Below are positions 16,454 through 25,611 of a DNA stretch of 64,000 nt, piece after piece. Numbering within the stretch: the stretch's first letter is position 1; the number at the start of each line of letters is the position of its first letter. The notes under the pieces are model-generated. The model saw only the letters and a program-made list of their open reading frames with translations, was not told the origin of the DNA and did not search any database. Source of the DNA: an uncultured bacterium (GTDB taxonomy: Bacteria; Planctomycetota; Phycisphaerae; Phycisphaerales; SM1A02); NCBI GenBank assembly GCA_903898755.1, contig CAIUGT010000008.1:1-64000 (forward strand). The letters run 5' to 3'. The position numbers and the translations under genes are program-made.

Positions 16454-17602
16454 TCAAACTTTGCTCGCTCCGGACTCGTCAAAGATCACCATGATCCATG
16501 TGGCAAAGATCAACAGATGCACAACGCCTTGCATCATGTTCACACGACCGCGCATAAGGTTGACAATTGACACCGCGAATGTCAGCACAAAAAGCGCAAT
16601 ATACGGCGGCTCAAGTCCTAGTTCGGGGCTTACTCCTGTGACATAGCGCATCACAATCACTGCGGGAACGGTTAGACCAATTGTTGCCAATGCGCTTCCA
16701 AGCAGCACATTAATGGTGCGTTGCATGTCATCCTCACGCGAGGCGCGCAGCGCGGCCAGTCCCTCTGGAGCAAGCACCAGTGCGGCAATAAAGATGCCGC
16801 TGAGTGGCGCGGGCAGATTCCATGTTTGAAAAAGAACCGTGACTCTTGCGCCCACACTTTCGGCCAGCATGACCACGGCGCCAAGTGAAATCACCAGCAG
16901 CATGATGGTGATCGCGAGTGAATGATGCACGGCATGCGCGTGTATTTTTTCCTTCTCGGTTGACTTGTGCTCAAAGAATTCGCGGGAGGCGGATGTTTGC
17001 GAAATCAAAAACAAAATATAAATCACAAGACAGGTGATGCCAACATAGATCTCCATGGAGTCCGACATCCAACCGCCTTGTTCGGAATGCGTGAATGTGG
17101 GAAGAATCAGTGCGATAGTGCCCAACGCGATGATGAATGATAAATAATTCGATGAAGAGCGCGGATTGAATTCTTGTGAGCGTTTGCGCAGGCCGCCAAG
17201 CAGAATCGCAAGACCAATGAGAAGATTAAAGATAAGCATGAGCACGGCGAACATGGTGTCGCGCGCCACGGAATTGTCCTCTTGCAGTGGAAGCATCATG
17301 GCGGCCACCGCGGCCACTTCAATGGTGATGGCCGACACGGTCAAGATGATCGTTCCAATTGGCTCGCCAAATTGCACCGCCAATGCCTCCGCTTGCAGCA
17401 TGGCGCGGAAGGCGCACGTTAAAATGCAAATTAAAATCCAGCCAGTCCAAAGCAAATTCGCGCCACCCGTCATGGGGCCCGCTGGCGACCAATGTGAAAG
17501 AGCAACCGCGCCTGTTGCCAATCCAAGTAGCACGGGAATTTCTTGCATCCATACAGATTTTCTGGAAGGCAAGACTGCACTGTGTGATGAAGTGTTAGAC
17601 AT
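16454..17602 (-). CDS. chaA: Ca2+/H+ antiporter (ChaA-like)
   Basis: A 382-residue cation:proton exchanger of the CaCA superfamily. The two alpha repeats are visible: GEPIGTIILTVSAITIEVAAVA near residues 79-100 and APEGLAALRASREDDMQRTINVLLGSALATIGLTVP in the second half; the acidic residues in both repeats are the expected ion ligands. About eleven hydrophobic segments are present. The role is export of calcium (and possibly sodium or potassium) in exchange for protons. The ATG at 17602 is 54 bp from the divergent start at 17657. Confidence 0.9.
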   Translation of the reverse strand: MSNTSSHSAVLPSRKSVWMQEIPVLLGLATGAVALSHWSPAGPMTGGANLLWTGWILICILTCAFRAMLQAEALAVQFGEPIGTIILTVSAITIEVAAVAAMMLPLQEDNSVARDTMFAVLMLIFNLLIGLAILLGGLRKRSQEFNPRSSSNYLSFIIALGTIALILPTFTHSEQGGWMSDSMEIYVGITCLVIYILFLISQTSASREFFEHKSTEKEKIHAHAVHHSLAITIMLLVISLGAVVMLAESVGARVTVLFQTWNLPAPLSGIFIAALVLAPEGLAALRASREDDMQRTINVLLGSALATIGLTVPAVIVMRYVTGVSPELGLEPPYIALFVLTFAVSIVNLMRGRVNMMQGVVHLLIFATWIMVIFDESGASKV

Positions 17603-17656
17603 GGAATCAATTTACGCCCAAGTTGAAATAGCTGCCACACTCTAAACTTCAAAACA

Positions 17657-18679
17657 ATGAACGGAGAAACAACACGCAATGCGTTGGCGAATTCTTCCGA
17701 TGGTTCCGTTGTTGTTTCAACTTGGAACCACGGACTTTCCGCCAACATCAAGGCGCTGGAGGTTCTTCACGCGGGTGGCGACGCGCTGGACGCCGCCGAA
17801 GCCGGCGTGATGGTCACTGAACGCGATTCGCTGGAACACAGCGTTGGCTTAAGCGGCTATCCAGATCGCGATGGAATTGTCACGCTTGACGCGGCCATCA
17901 TGGATCATCAAGGGAATGTGGGTTCGGTTGCGTTTGTGCGCGGCGTGACTCATCCAATTTCGCTGGCGCGCATGGTGATGCAGCGCACGCCGCATGTCAT
18001 GTTGGTTGGCGAAGGCGCCGAGCAATTTGCGCGTGAGCAGGGCGTGACATTTGCGCCTGAAACTCCGCTCCATCCCGACATGTTCACGGCGTGGCAACAA
18101 TGGCTAAAAGAAAAAAAGTACGCCCCGAAAATCAACCGCGAGAATGCATCAACCAATTCCGTGGTGGCGGGGCAACACGTGCCCACAATGAAGGGAAGTC
18201 ATATCAATCACGGCGGCGCGACTGGCAATACGCCCATTGGCGGTGAACACAATCACGACACCATTGGAATGTTGGTGCTTGACGCGCGGGGGCGTCTTGC
18301 GGCGTCGTGTACCACAAGTGGCATGTCCTACAAAATGCATGGGCGTGTTGGTGATTCGCCCATTATTGGCGCCGGTCTTTTTGTCGATGGCGAAGTTGGC
18401 GCGGCGGTGTGCACAGGCGTGGGCGAAATCGCCATGCGAACGGTCGCGTCTTTTTTGGTTGTGGAAAAAATGCGCGGTGGCGCCACGGCCCAGCAAGCGT
18501 GCGAAGAGGCCATTGCGCGCATGATCAAAATCACTGGTGATCCAAAGCAAGTTCAAGTTGGCTTGCTGGCGTTGTCACTTGGCGGCAAGGTTGGCGCGTT
18601 CGCTATTCAGGAAGGATTCACGTACGCGCTTGGAAATAGCAGCGGCAATAAAATGCATGAAGCGTTGCATGCGCTTTGA
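17657..18679 (+). CDS. N4-(beta-N-acetylglucosaminyl)-L-asparaginase-like Ntn hydrolase
   Basis: A 340-residue N-terminal-nucleophile hydrolase. The autoprocessing site is the HDTIGM motif, with Thr202 becoming the new N-terminal nucleophile of the beta chain; TTSGM and a GDSPIIGAGLFVDGE-GAAVCTGVGE stretch complete the active site. These features are typical of glycosylasparaginase (aspartylglucosaminidase), which cleaves the GlcNAc-Asn bond, and of isoaspartyl peptidase relatives. No obvious signal peptide, so it is probably cytoplasmic. Convergent with the GT-C gene, stops 15 bp apart. Confidence 0.88.
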   Translation: MNGETTRNALANSSDGSVVVSTWNHGLSANIKALEVLHAGGDALDAAEAGVMVTERDSLEHSVGLSGYPDRDGIVTLDAAIMDHQGNVGSVAFVRGVTHPISLARMVMQRTPHVMLVGEGAEQFAREQGVTFAPETPLHPDMFTAWQQWLKEKKYAPKINRENASTNSVVAGQHVPTMKGSHINHGGATGNTPIGGEHNHDTIGMLVLDARGRLAASCTTSGMSYKMHGRVGDSPIIGAGLFVDGEVGAAVCTGVGEIAMRTVASFLVVEKMRGGATAQQACEEAIARMIKITGDPKQVQVGLLALSLGGKVGAFAIQEGFTYALGNSSGNKMHEALHAL

Positions 18680-18694
18680 ATTGCAAGTTCTAGG

Positions 18695-20410
18695 TTATTG
18701 CGCTGCTTCGAACAAATTAAAATAAGTTCCTTCGTACACCAGTTTTGCGTTCTCTGGCATGTCGAGTTGTTCGTCGGGTCTGCCACGGCGATCGCCCTTG
18801 ATTTTTTGAAGTATGAAGACGCGCGAGTATTTGGTGGTCGCGTCATCAGGCACTTTTCCCATGCGTACTGGCGTATGGAGCACATGTCCGGCCCACCACT
18901 GAACTCCGTGCGCCGCCACAACCAATGTGGTTTGGGGCGATGCAATTTGAGCGCGCATGTCAAACAATTCCTGCAGTTCAACTTGGCTTAGAACCGGTCC
19001 CGGCGTGGAGGTTCCCGTGATGGAGTGAATAGCTCCGTAACTCACGCTTACCGCAATCAGCCACGCAATGATGGTGCGATAGAAAGTTTGTGAGGGCGGC
19101 CAAAGTGCGCCAGCAAAACGGAGTGGTTGTGTTGTCATAACTCTTGCAAGCAAAAATGTGAAGACAATTCCAACTGGCACCGACGCCATCAAGTTGAGGC
19201 GCTGCGCATATTCAGGATTAAGCAGGGGAAAGACTAGAAAAATACAGAGCGTGCTCAAACCCAACACGGTGGCTCGGTCGGCGATTGTTTCTTTGCGCCA
19301 TCGCAAGGCCAGCACCAAGATTGCGCAGAGTCCTACACCAATACCAATAAAAGTTCCATGTGAACCGCGTCCACCTGGACCACCCATCCTTGGTGGTCCT
19401 CCCATTCCTAGTGGGCCACCGCGCGGACCACGCCGCATAAAATCTGGTTCATCCATGCGGCGATGTGGTGGTTCATCATCTCGCCCAGTCATGTCGCGGC
19501 CACGCTGACCTTGATCATCATCGGGACGTCCATGATCATCTAGTCTGCCCATCGCATCGGGACCACCTGGCCTATGCATTTCATTTCCGGCACCAAAAAT
19601 TTTCTGCGGAGCAGTGAACAAATCTGCAGCGCGACTGGGGCTGACAGCGTAAAGCAGCGTCAGCGAAATTGCGCCCACGATGACAGCCGCAAACGCGCTG
19701 AAGAGCAGCGTTCGTTTTGATGCGCCACTAATGACAAACCAAATCACAATGATTGCCAAGGCGCCAAGCACTGCGCATCCAAATGATCCGCCATGCGTGA
19801 GCGCGGTGAATGACAATGCAGCCGCTGCCATAACACACCAGCGTGCAACAATGACACGCGGCAATTTTGTTTCCGCCGCGTTGATTGCGCTCCAGAGCGC
19901 CCACCAACTGAGCGCTGCCCAAACTAGTCCAAGCGAATTTTTCTCAAAATCACTCACCATACGAATGACTGGCGCGCTCAACACCGCAAGCACGGCGCCA
20001 GCCATGACAATGGGAATACCGCGGCGCGCGCCGCCGCACCATGTGAATCCAAATAGGAATATAAACAGAGCTACCCACGGTTCCGTGACGCAGTCCACCA
20101 CTTGTGACGCGACTAAATACGCTTGGTCGCTTTGCATGCCGACGACAATAAATATTTTCGCAAGCAGTCCGTCCAGTACAAAGATCAACGGTGCGTCTTG
20201 ATACAGAAGTCGACCTTGGTTGAAGAGCCACCATGATTGCATGGGGTAATAGGCGGCGTCCATGGCAGGCGGAATCGACCCGCGAAATTGAATCCACGCA
20301 CGCACCGCGATGGCCGCGAAAAATACCACCGCAAATGCCGCAAACCACAATCGCAAATTCTTTTGAGGCAACTGTTGTAATGGGGGCAAGGATGTTTTTG
20401 AATCATTCAT
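18695..20410 (-). CDS. GT-C-like polytopic membrane protein with Gly/Met/Arg-rich loop
   Basis: A 571-residue protein with many hydrophobic helices and a first extracytoplasmic loop containing DAAYYPMQSWWLFNQGRLLYQD, the arrangement seen in GT-C glycosyltransferases that use polyprenyl-phosphate sugars. Between helices lies a very unusual insertion of about 75 residues made of Asp, Arg, Gly, Pro and Met (from GNEMHRPGGPD to GRGSHG). The ATG at 20410 is preferred over a TTG at 20419. Only 16 bp separate it from the start of the divergent GT-C-like gene at 20427, so promoters must lie inside the coding ends. Donor and acceptor are unknown. Confidence 0.7.
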   Translation of the reverse strand: MNDSKTSLPPLQQLPQKNLRLWFAAFAVVFFAAIAVRAWIQFRGSIPPAMDAAYYPMQSWWLFNQGRLLYQDAPLIFVLDGLLAKIFIVVGMQSDQAYLVASQVVDCVTEPWVALFIFLFGFTWCGGARRGIPIVMAGAVLAVLSAPVIRMVSDFEKNSLGLVWAALSWWALWSAINAAETKLPRVIVARWCVMAAAALSFTALTHGGSFGCAVLGALAIIVIWFVISGASKRTLLFSAFAAVIVGAISLTLLYAVSPSRAADLFTAPQKIFGAGNEMHRPGGPDAMGRLDDHGRPDDDQGQRGRDMTGRDDEPPHRRMDEPDFMRRGPRGGPLGMGGPPRMGGPGGRGSHGTFIGIGVGLCAILVLALRWRKETIADRATVLGLSTLCIFLVFPLLNPEYAQRLNLMASVPVGIVFTFLLARVMTTQPLRFAGALWPPSQTFYRTIIAWLIAVSVSYGAIHSITGTSTPGPVLSQVELQELFDMRAQIASPQTTLVVAAHGVQWWAGHVLHTPVRMGKVPDDATTKYSRVFILQKIKGDRRGRPDEQLDMPENAKLVYEGTYFNLFEAAQ

Positions 20411-20426
20411 AGAACACAAACCAATC

Positions 20427-22061
20427 TTGATTACACTTCATATCAACGTGAGTCGAATTTCAACTACTTTTCAAAGCGTAACGCCAACCGATACCGGTGC
20501 GCACCACGCTGGCGTCAACAATCCCGTCACAAACACGGCCGAAAAAATCGCTTGGCTCATCGCGGCAATTCTGTTCACCTGGTTGTTGCTATTTCCGCTT
20601 ATTGGGGGACTAGTTGTAGCCAATGACGACCTGAAATTTTTGCGCGGAGAACTGAATGTGGGCTCACTCGCGGACAATATTCGATGGAGTTGGCTGCACA
20701 CAAATAGTTTTCGTCCGCTTGAAAATATCGTTGCTTACTTTTGCAACGAGCAAACATTGGCATGTTGGCCCGTGGTGCCTTTGCAATTGAGCGGCTTGAC
20801 ATTGATCGCATTTGGAGTTGTCGCGCTGGTTCGGCGTGTGTTACCAAGCGCGCCCATTGCCGCGCCGCTCATTTTGATCTGGATTTTTCTGTCGCCCAGC
20901 ACCATGACCACGCTGTGGCAAATGGATACATGTTCGCAAACATGGGGCGCGGCGCTGGGATTGTGGTGCGGCATTCTGTGCTGGGATATTTTCATGGCGG
21001 CACGCGCAGGGGCTTCAGCATGGACAAAAATGCTCACGCTGTTTGTGCTGGCCGCGATTGGCATGAACATTAAAGAAACTTTTTTCGGCTGGAGCGCGTC
21101 GATTGGATGCGGTTTGATTCTTGCCATCATTCTCGGATGGAAACACAATCCTCGCGCCTCATTGCGCGCCGCAGTGGCGCTTATCCCCATCGCTTTGATT
21201 CCACTGATTTACTTGGTGATTCGCTACAAATTTGGTGGCCTTGGCGGCGTTCAATCATTGGAGGACAATCCAGAGGGACGCTACCAAGTTGGGTTGGGTG
21301 AAAATCTTGTGAACAACATCATGATGTCCGCGTTTGGAATGTTCGCAAATGGTCCGCTTCATCTTTTCAACAATGATGCCGCCATGTTGCCATTGCGCGC
21401 GCTTCCAGTTCTCAGCGGATTGGCCGCTGGCGCAATGATGATCGCTGCGGGCGCGCTGCGAGTGTTGCACAAAAAAACACCATGCAATATTTCGCTCCCT
21501 GTGGTTCTGCTTGCCGCGGCGGTGTGCATGTTCAGCATTGTGGTGACGCTTCCCATGGGTTCGGTTTCCGACCTCTACGGATTTGGTCCCAACATTGGCT
21601 CTGGTCTTTTGGTTGTCACATCGACCTTGATGCTGTGGAATGCAATCGACGAAAATGATCGCTTCATCGCGCGGGTCGTTGGTCTATGCGCAACACTGGT
21701 GCTTGCCGCGGTCGGTCTGTACGGCGTGGCCAGTCGCACGTATCAATTTTCATTGACTTGGTATTACACACGTGAACTCAATCGCATTGTTTTGACGCAT
21801 CAAGCATCGCTGCCATCACAAAAGCCAGGCGAAGCACCCGCGTACATTTATTTTCCGGCGTCTTGCTATACCGGCCATATCTACGGACAAATCATGATCC
21901 GCCCGTTGCAATCGCTCAGCATTCAATGGATGCAAGAATGGCTGAATAAAGCCGACCCAAAGCATCCACTGCGAATTGTGTTGCAGCAACAGTCTTCAAT
22001 GCGACCTGGCATTGATCTTGTTGTGGATTGCAGTCAGTTTCCAAAGCGGCAAGATTGGTAG
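20427..22061 (+). CDS. GT-C-like polytopic membrane protein
   Basis: A protein of about 540 residues with 10-12 hydrophobic segments. The first external loop reads VANDDLKFLRG...NSFRPLENIVAYF, the Asp-Asp plus Arg-Pro-Leu pattern of PMT/ArnT-like GT-C enzymes. It probably transfers a sugar from a lipid carrier at the periplasmic face. The start is uncertain: the frame opens at TTG 20427 and GTG 20448 is also possible, with no ATG before the first helix. The pairing with the other GT-C gene in head-to-head layout suggests a joint role in the surface glycan pathway to the right. Confidence 0.7.
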   Translation: MITLHINVSRISTTFQSVTPTDTGAHHAGVNNPVTNTAEKIAWLIAAILFTWLLLFPLIGGLVVANDDLKFLRGELNVGSLADNIRWSWLHTNSFRPLENIVAYFCNEQTLACWPVVPLQLSGLTLIAFGVVALVRRVLPSAPIAAPLILIWIFLSPSTMTTLWQMDTCSQTWGAALGLWCGILCWDIFMAARAGASAWTKMLTLFVLAAIGMNIKETFFGWSASIGCGLILAIILGWKHNPRASLRAAVALIPIALIPLIYLVIRYKFGGLGGVQSLEDNPEGRYQVGLGENLVNNIMMSAFGMFANGPLHLFNNDAAMLPLRALPVLSGLAAGAMMIAAGALRVLHKKTPCNISLPVVLLAAAVCMFSIVVTLPMGSVSDLYGFGPNIGSGLLVVTSTLMLWNAIDENDRFIARVVGLCATLVLAAVGLYGVASRTYQFSLTWYYTRELNRIVLTHQASLPSQKPGEAPAYIYFPASCYTGHIYGQIMIRPLQSLSIQWMQEWLNKADPKHPLRIVLQQQSSMRPGIDLVVDCSQFPKRQDW

Positions 22062-22207
22062 AACTCTTTTTTTCATGATGTCGACATGTTGGAGCTGTTT
22101 CAATTCGCAGAGTTGAAATGTACGAGCTTGGGCCGCCAACGAAATATGCAAGCACATTTGTATAGCGACAAAGGTCCACAAAGAACTTTCCAGATTCAAT
22201 GTGTGAT

Positions 22208-23245
22208 TTAAGAAGCGTTCGAAACAGAGGGTTTCTTAGAGGCTTTCTTCGCTTCTTCAACACGCACTTCGCGCCGTGGAACAATATCCTTCACAATTCC
22301 AACAGCCTTGAGCGCGCGGACTTCCCAATACGTCACATCAAGTTCCCACCATTTGTGCTGCACAGAGCAACATGACGGATCATGATGATGATTGTTGTGC
22401 CAGCCTTCACCAGCGGCCACCAGCGCAACCAACCAATTGTTGCGGCTGTTCTCATCGGTGTCGTGATTCTTGTAGCCAAACAAGTGCGTCAAACTATTCA
22501 CGCTCCACGTGATGTGCCACACCAAGACGGTGCGAACAAACACGCCCCACACCACCATGCCGGCGGCGAAATACAGCGCGCTGTTCCAATCCAGCCAGAT
22601 GCTGCCAATAGCAAGCGGCGCGGCGAAGAACACCACGCACTGCGCAACATAAAACCACAATGGACTCGTTGGATTCTTTTCCAACCACATGTAGAACGGA
22701 TCTTGCAAGATATCTTTGGCGTAGCGCTCGTAATTGCTCCACTGATGCAACTCGCGGTTATGCAAAAACAACCATCCCATGTGGCCCCAAAGAAAAGTGA
22801 CAAGCGGAGAGTGCGGATCCTCATGTTCGTCGCTGTGCACGTGGTGCTTGCGATGAGTTGAAACCCAACGGGCCGGCGAATCTTCCAAGCAGCAGAGTGC
22901 AAGCACAACAAGCGTGTATTCAAACCAACGCGGTACGGCGAAACTTCGGTGCGTGAGCAGTCGGTGATAGCCCATGGTGATGGCTTGGCCAAAAACATGA
23001 ATGCCCGCTATGCACACGGCGAGCGCGGTCCAGGAAAATAAACTTGGCATCACCGCCAGAAATGCGGCGGCGTGCACCACAACCAGCGGCACAAAATATC
23101 TCAGCATGACCAAGGTTGGTCGCGTGGAACTTGGTCGAAGTAGCGGAGAGTTGGAGGCGAGTTGGGTGATGTGTGGTCCGATGAGTCGCAAAGCTCTGTT
23201 TAGGAAAAATGACAATCCCCAGATGCAATGAGCATAGCTAGTCAT
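22208..23245 (-). CDS. Acyl-CoA / fatty acid desaturase
   Basis: A membrane-bound di-iron desaturase of about 345 residues. All three histidine boxes are present: HRLLTH (about residue 94), HRKHH and HNNHH, with the four-helix topology expected of stearoyl-CoA delta-9 type enzymes. It introduces a cis double bond in membrane acyl chains. The ATG at 23245 is used; a later ATG at 23107 would still precede the first helix. The C-terminus ends in a Lys/Glu/Ser tail. It sits between glycan genes but transcribes on its own. Confidence 0.9.
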   Translation of the reverse strand: MTSYAHCIWGLSFFLNRALRLIGPHITQLASNSPLLRPSSTRPTLVMLRYFVPLVVVHAAAFLAVMPSLFSWTALAVCIAGIHVFGQAITMGYHRLLTHRSFAVPRWFEYTLVVLALCCLEDSPARWVSTHRKHHVHSDEHEDPHSPLVTFLWGHMGWLFLHNRELHQWSNYERYAKDILQDPFYMWLEKNPTSPLWFYVAQCVVFFAAPLAIGSIWLDWNSALYFAAGMVVWGVFVRTVLVWHITWSVNSLTHLFGYKNHDTDENSRNNWLVALVAAGEGWHNNHHHDPSCCSVQHKWWELDVTYWEVRALKAVGIVKDIVPRREVRVEEAKKASKKPSVSNAS

Positions 23246-23462
23246 GGTGACTTTATCACTATGAATATCGAACAATTTAGATTTTTTCTAATACTGAGGA
23301 GTGAAATTCTTTGTTGGAGGCGCGTGAGGAAGGGGGGTTAGAACTTTGAAAGCTTGTTTCTGAAGCGGCATGTAGAAATATGTGATGTTGCACCCCCCAT
23401 GATCTTCATCTGATAGTTTCATAATTGATCATTGAGATCGTTCCAAGGGCTTGCTGAAGAGA

Positions 23463-24230
23463 ATGAACCAGAACACTTCAATCAATCTTGCGCTTGTGGT
23501 GACAACACACAACAGCATTCGGACTATTTCGCGTTGTTTGGAAAGCGTGCGCGGGTTGGCCAACACAATGTATGTGGTTGACAGCGGCAGCACGGACGGC
23601 ACCGTTGAGTTGTGTAAACAACTTGGCGCCGAAGTTGTGCATCAGCCTTGGCAGGGATTTGCAAAGCAGAAAGAATTCGCAATCGCGCTGGCTAAAACGC
23701 AGGAGTGGGTATTGTTGCTGGACAGCGACGAAAGTCTGGAGCCAAGTTTGCAGCAGGGGCTGCGGCAGGCCATCAGAAATGCCGCGCCCGACACTCGCGC
23801 CATTGAGATCAACAGAAAAATGTGGTACGTGGGCGGCTGGATCAACCATGTTGGATTTCCAGATTGGGTTGTGCGATGCGGGCGCCAAGGTGCGCTGCGA
23901 ATGGTTCACAAGCCGGTACATGAACGCTTGGAGGCTGACGGACCGACTATTCGCGCCGCAGGGATTTGCCGCCATGATTCTTGGGATGGAATTTGCGACG
24001 CGTTGGAGCGGGGCGCGAAATACGCCCGGCTTTCTGCTGAAGTACGCAAGCCAAAACAATTTCCGTTGCTCTACAGTTTCTTCAGTGTTCTGGCACTGAT
24101 TTTCAAATACGGCATTGTGCGGCGCGGATTTTTAGATGGTTGGCGCGGCACCGTGGCGATTATTTCCTATTCCATCGGAAAGTTTGCAAACACGATGGCC
24201 GCATTCGAACGCACTAAGAGAGATGGCTGA
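23463..24230 (+). CDS. Family 2 glycosyltransferase (WaaE/KdtX-like)
   Basis: A 255-residue GT-A enzyme. It opens with LALVVTTHNS, then VVDSGSTDGT and the LLLDSDESL metal-binding DxD region, followed by a WYVGGWINH...HKPVHERL segment found in LPS core glycosyltransferases such as WaaE. The ATG at 23463 was chosen over a TTG at 23451. It is the first gene of a plus-strand run and its stop overlaps the start of the O-antigen ligase gene by eight bases, so the two are co-translated. Confidence 0.88.
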   Translation: MNQNTSINLALVVTTHNSIRTISRCLESVRGLANTMYVVDSGSTDGTVELCKQLGAEVVHQPWQGFAKQKEFAIALAKTQEWVLLLDSDESLEPSLQQGLRQAIRNAAPDTRAIEINRKMWYVGGWINHVGFPDWVVRCGRQGALRMVHKPVHERLEADGPTIRAAGICRHDSWDGICDALERGAKYARLSAEVRKPKQFPLLYSFFSVLALIFKYGIVRRGFLDGWRGTVAIISYSIGKFANTMAAFERTKRDG

Positions 24231-25575
24231 AGTGGCAATATTGAGTAGCGATCAGCAGGCTGGTTGGTGTACTCGCCTCTTCGCCAAATTTGGCCTTGAC
24301 CTGCGACTTTTTTATATTGCGGTTCCGCGCGCAAAAGGCGATCTCATTGGTGAGCCAGCGCATCTTGTGGCGGCAATCGTTGCAATTGTGTGTGAGGCAA
24401 TTTCAACAGCTTCAGCCAGTGTGGGCATAAACATACTTGTACTTGCCACACTGCTGCGCGCGCTCGCTCTTCTTCCATCCTGGAAACAAATGTTGGGTCA
24501 AACATGGATTAAATTGCTCTTGATATGGATCGCATGGATGGCTCTTTCCATTGCATGGTCGCCAGATATGCCAAGGGGATTTGACCGCTTGGGACATCTT
24601 AAGTTTTTCATTTGGATCCCCATGTTGTGGCCCCTGTATAAACAATGGCGTTGGTTGTTCGCCGCATTCTTGCTTTCAGCATTTGTAGTGCAATGCATTC
24701 AATTGGCGGGTGCGTTTGGCGCCACGCACCAAATGCAAACGCTTCAAGCAGGCATGCGACATCCAACTATGGTTGGTTTATGGAATGCAATGGCGCTCAG
24801 TTGTTGGTTGTTTCTGGCTGTTTCTGTTGGTTGGCAAGCTATGGCGCTTTGCATTCCAGTGGCCGTGTTTTCCGCGGTTGGATTTGTGTGGGCAGGTCAG
24901 CGCGCGGCTCTGTGGGGAATTTTAATAGAGATCGTGATCGCAAATATTGTGTTGGTGTTCGCGGTTCGCGGCTGGATGCGTCGAACGTGCCTGCGCGTTG
25001 TATTGGGTTTGATTGTGATTGGAGGTGTTTATTTCTTTATTGGAGAAAAGCTCACTGGCAAAGTGATGCAGCTGTACAACGAAACGACTCAATCATTGAC
25101 GAGCGGAACTAAAGCGGTCAAAGGCAGTCCCGAATCCAAAGTTACTTTTGAATGTCGGATTGCGATGTGGGAAATGTCAATGATTGCTTGGCGCAAGCAC
25201 CCAATCATTGGAGTTGGGTATGGTGGCTATCAAATCGCTACCGATCCCATCAAGGACGTTGTGTATCCAGCCATAGATATTCATGGATTTGAAACACCCC
25301 ATTCAACCTATGTCATGATCTTGACAGAAAATGGAATTGTGGGGTTGGCACTTTATCTTGGTTTTGCTGCGGCTTTTTTTGTTCGCGCATTCCGCGTTGT
25401 TCAAGTTCATCCCATTCGCATTGGTGTGTTTGGAGGCGCCGTGATTTGGTTCGCTGCCGCAGCCGCTGACACCTATCACATGCGCGGCGTATTTTTAAGC
25501 ATAGGTGTGATCATGATGGCATTGGCTGCGATGCCGGTTGATAGTTCTGCTGAGTCAGTTGATACAGCGCATTGA
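24223..25575 (+). CDS. O-antigen ligase / Wzy-like polymerase family protein
   Basis: A 450-residue multi-pass membrane protein. The signature is a large external loop late in the sequence: RIAMWEMSMIAWRKHPIIGVGYGGYQ followed by PHSTYVMILTENGIVGLALYL, typical of the Wzy_C/WaaL superfamily. Such proteins either ligate polymerised O-chains to lipid A core or polymerise repeat units. The ATG at 24223 lies inside the end of the upstream GT2 gene. An earlier ATG at 24136 would overlap that gene by 95 bases and is rejected. Confidence 0.85.
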   Translation: MAEVAILSSDQQAGWCTRLFAKFGLDLRLFYIAVPRAKGDLIGEPAHLVAAIVAIVCEAISTASASVGINILVLATLLRALALLPSWKQMLGQTWIKLLLIWIAWMALSIAWSPDMPRGFDRLGHLKFFIWIPMLWPLYKQWRWLFAAFLLSAFVVQCIQLAGAFGATHQMQTLQAGMRHPTMVGLWNAMALSCWLFLAVSVGWQAMALCIPVAVFSAVGFVWAGQRAALWGILIEIVIANIVLVFAVRGWMRRTCLRVVLGLIVIGGVYFFIGEKLTGKVMQLYNETTQSLTSGTKAVKGSPESKVTFECRIAMWEMSMIAWRKHPIIGVGYGGYQIATDPIKDVVYPAIDIHGFETPHSTYVMILTENGIVGLALYLGFAAAFFVRAFRVVQVHPIRIGVFGGAVIWFAAAAADTYHMRGVFLSIGVIMMALAAMPVDSSAESVDTAH

Positions 25576-25611
25576 TTGAACAGCGTAATTTTTTCTCGCT
25601 ATATTGATTCG

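Noticed and set aside
23276-23462. Search for a tRNA or small RNA in the gap before the GT2 gene
   Set aside because: No cloverleaf, T-loop motif or strong hairpin was seen; the gap is simply A+T-rich.
24136-24222. Upstream extension of the O-antigen ligase gene from an ATG at 24136
   Set aside because: It would overlap the GT2 gene by 95 bases and adds no hydrophobic segment; the ATG at 24223 gives a usual short overlap.
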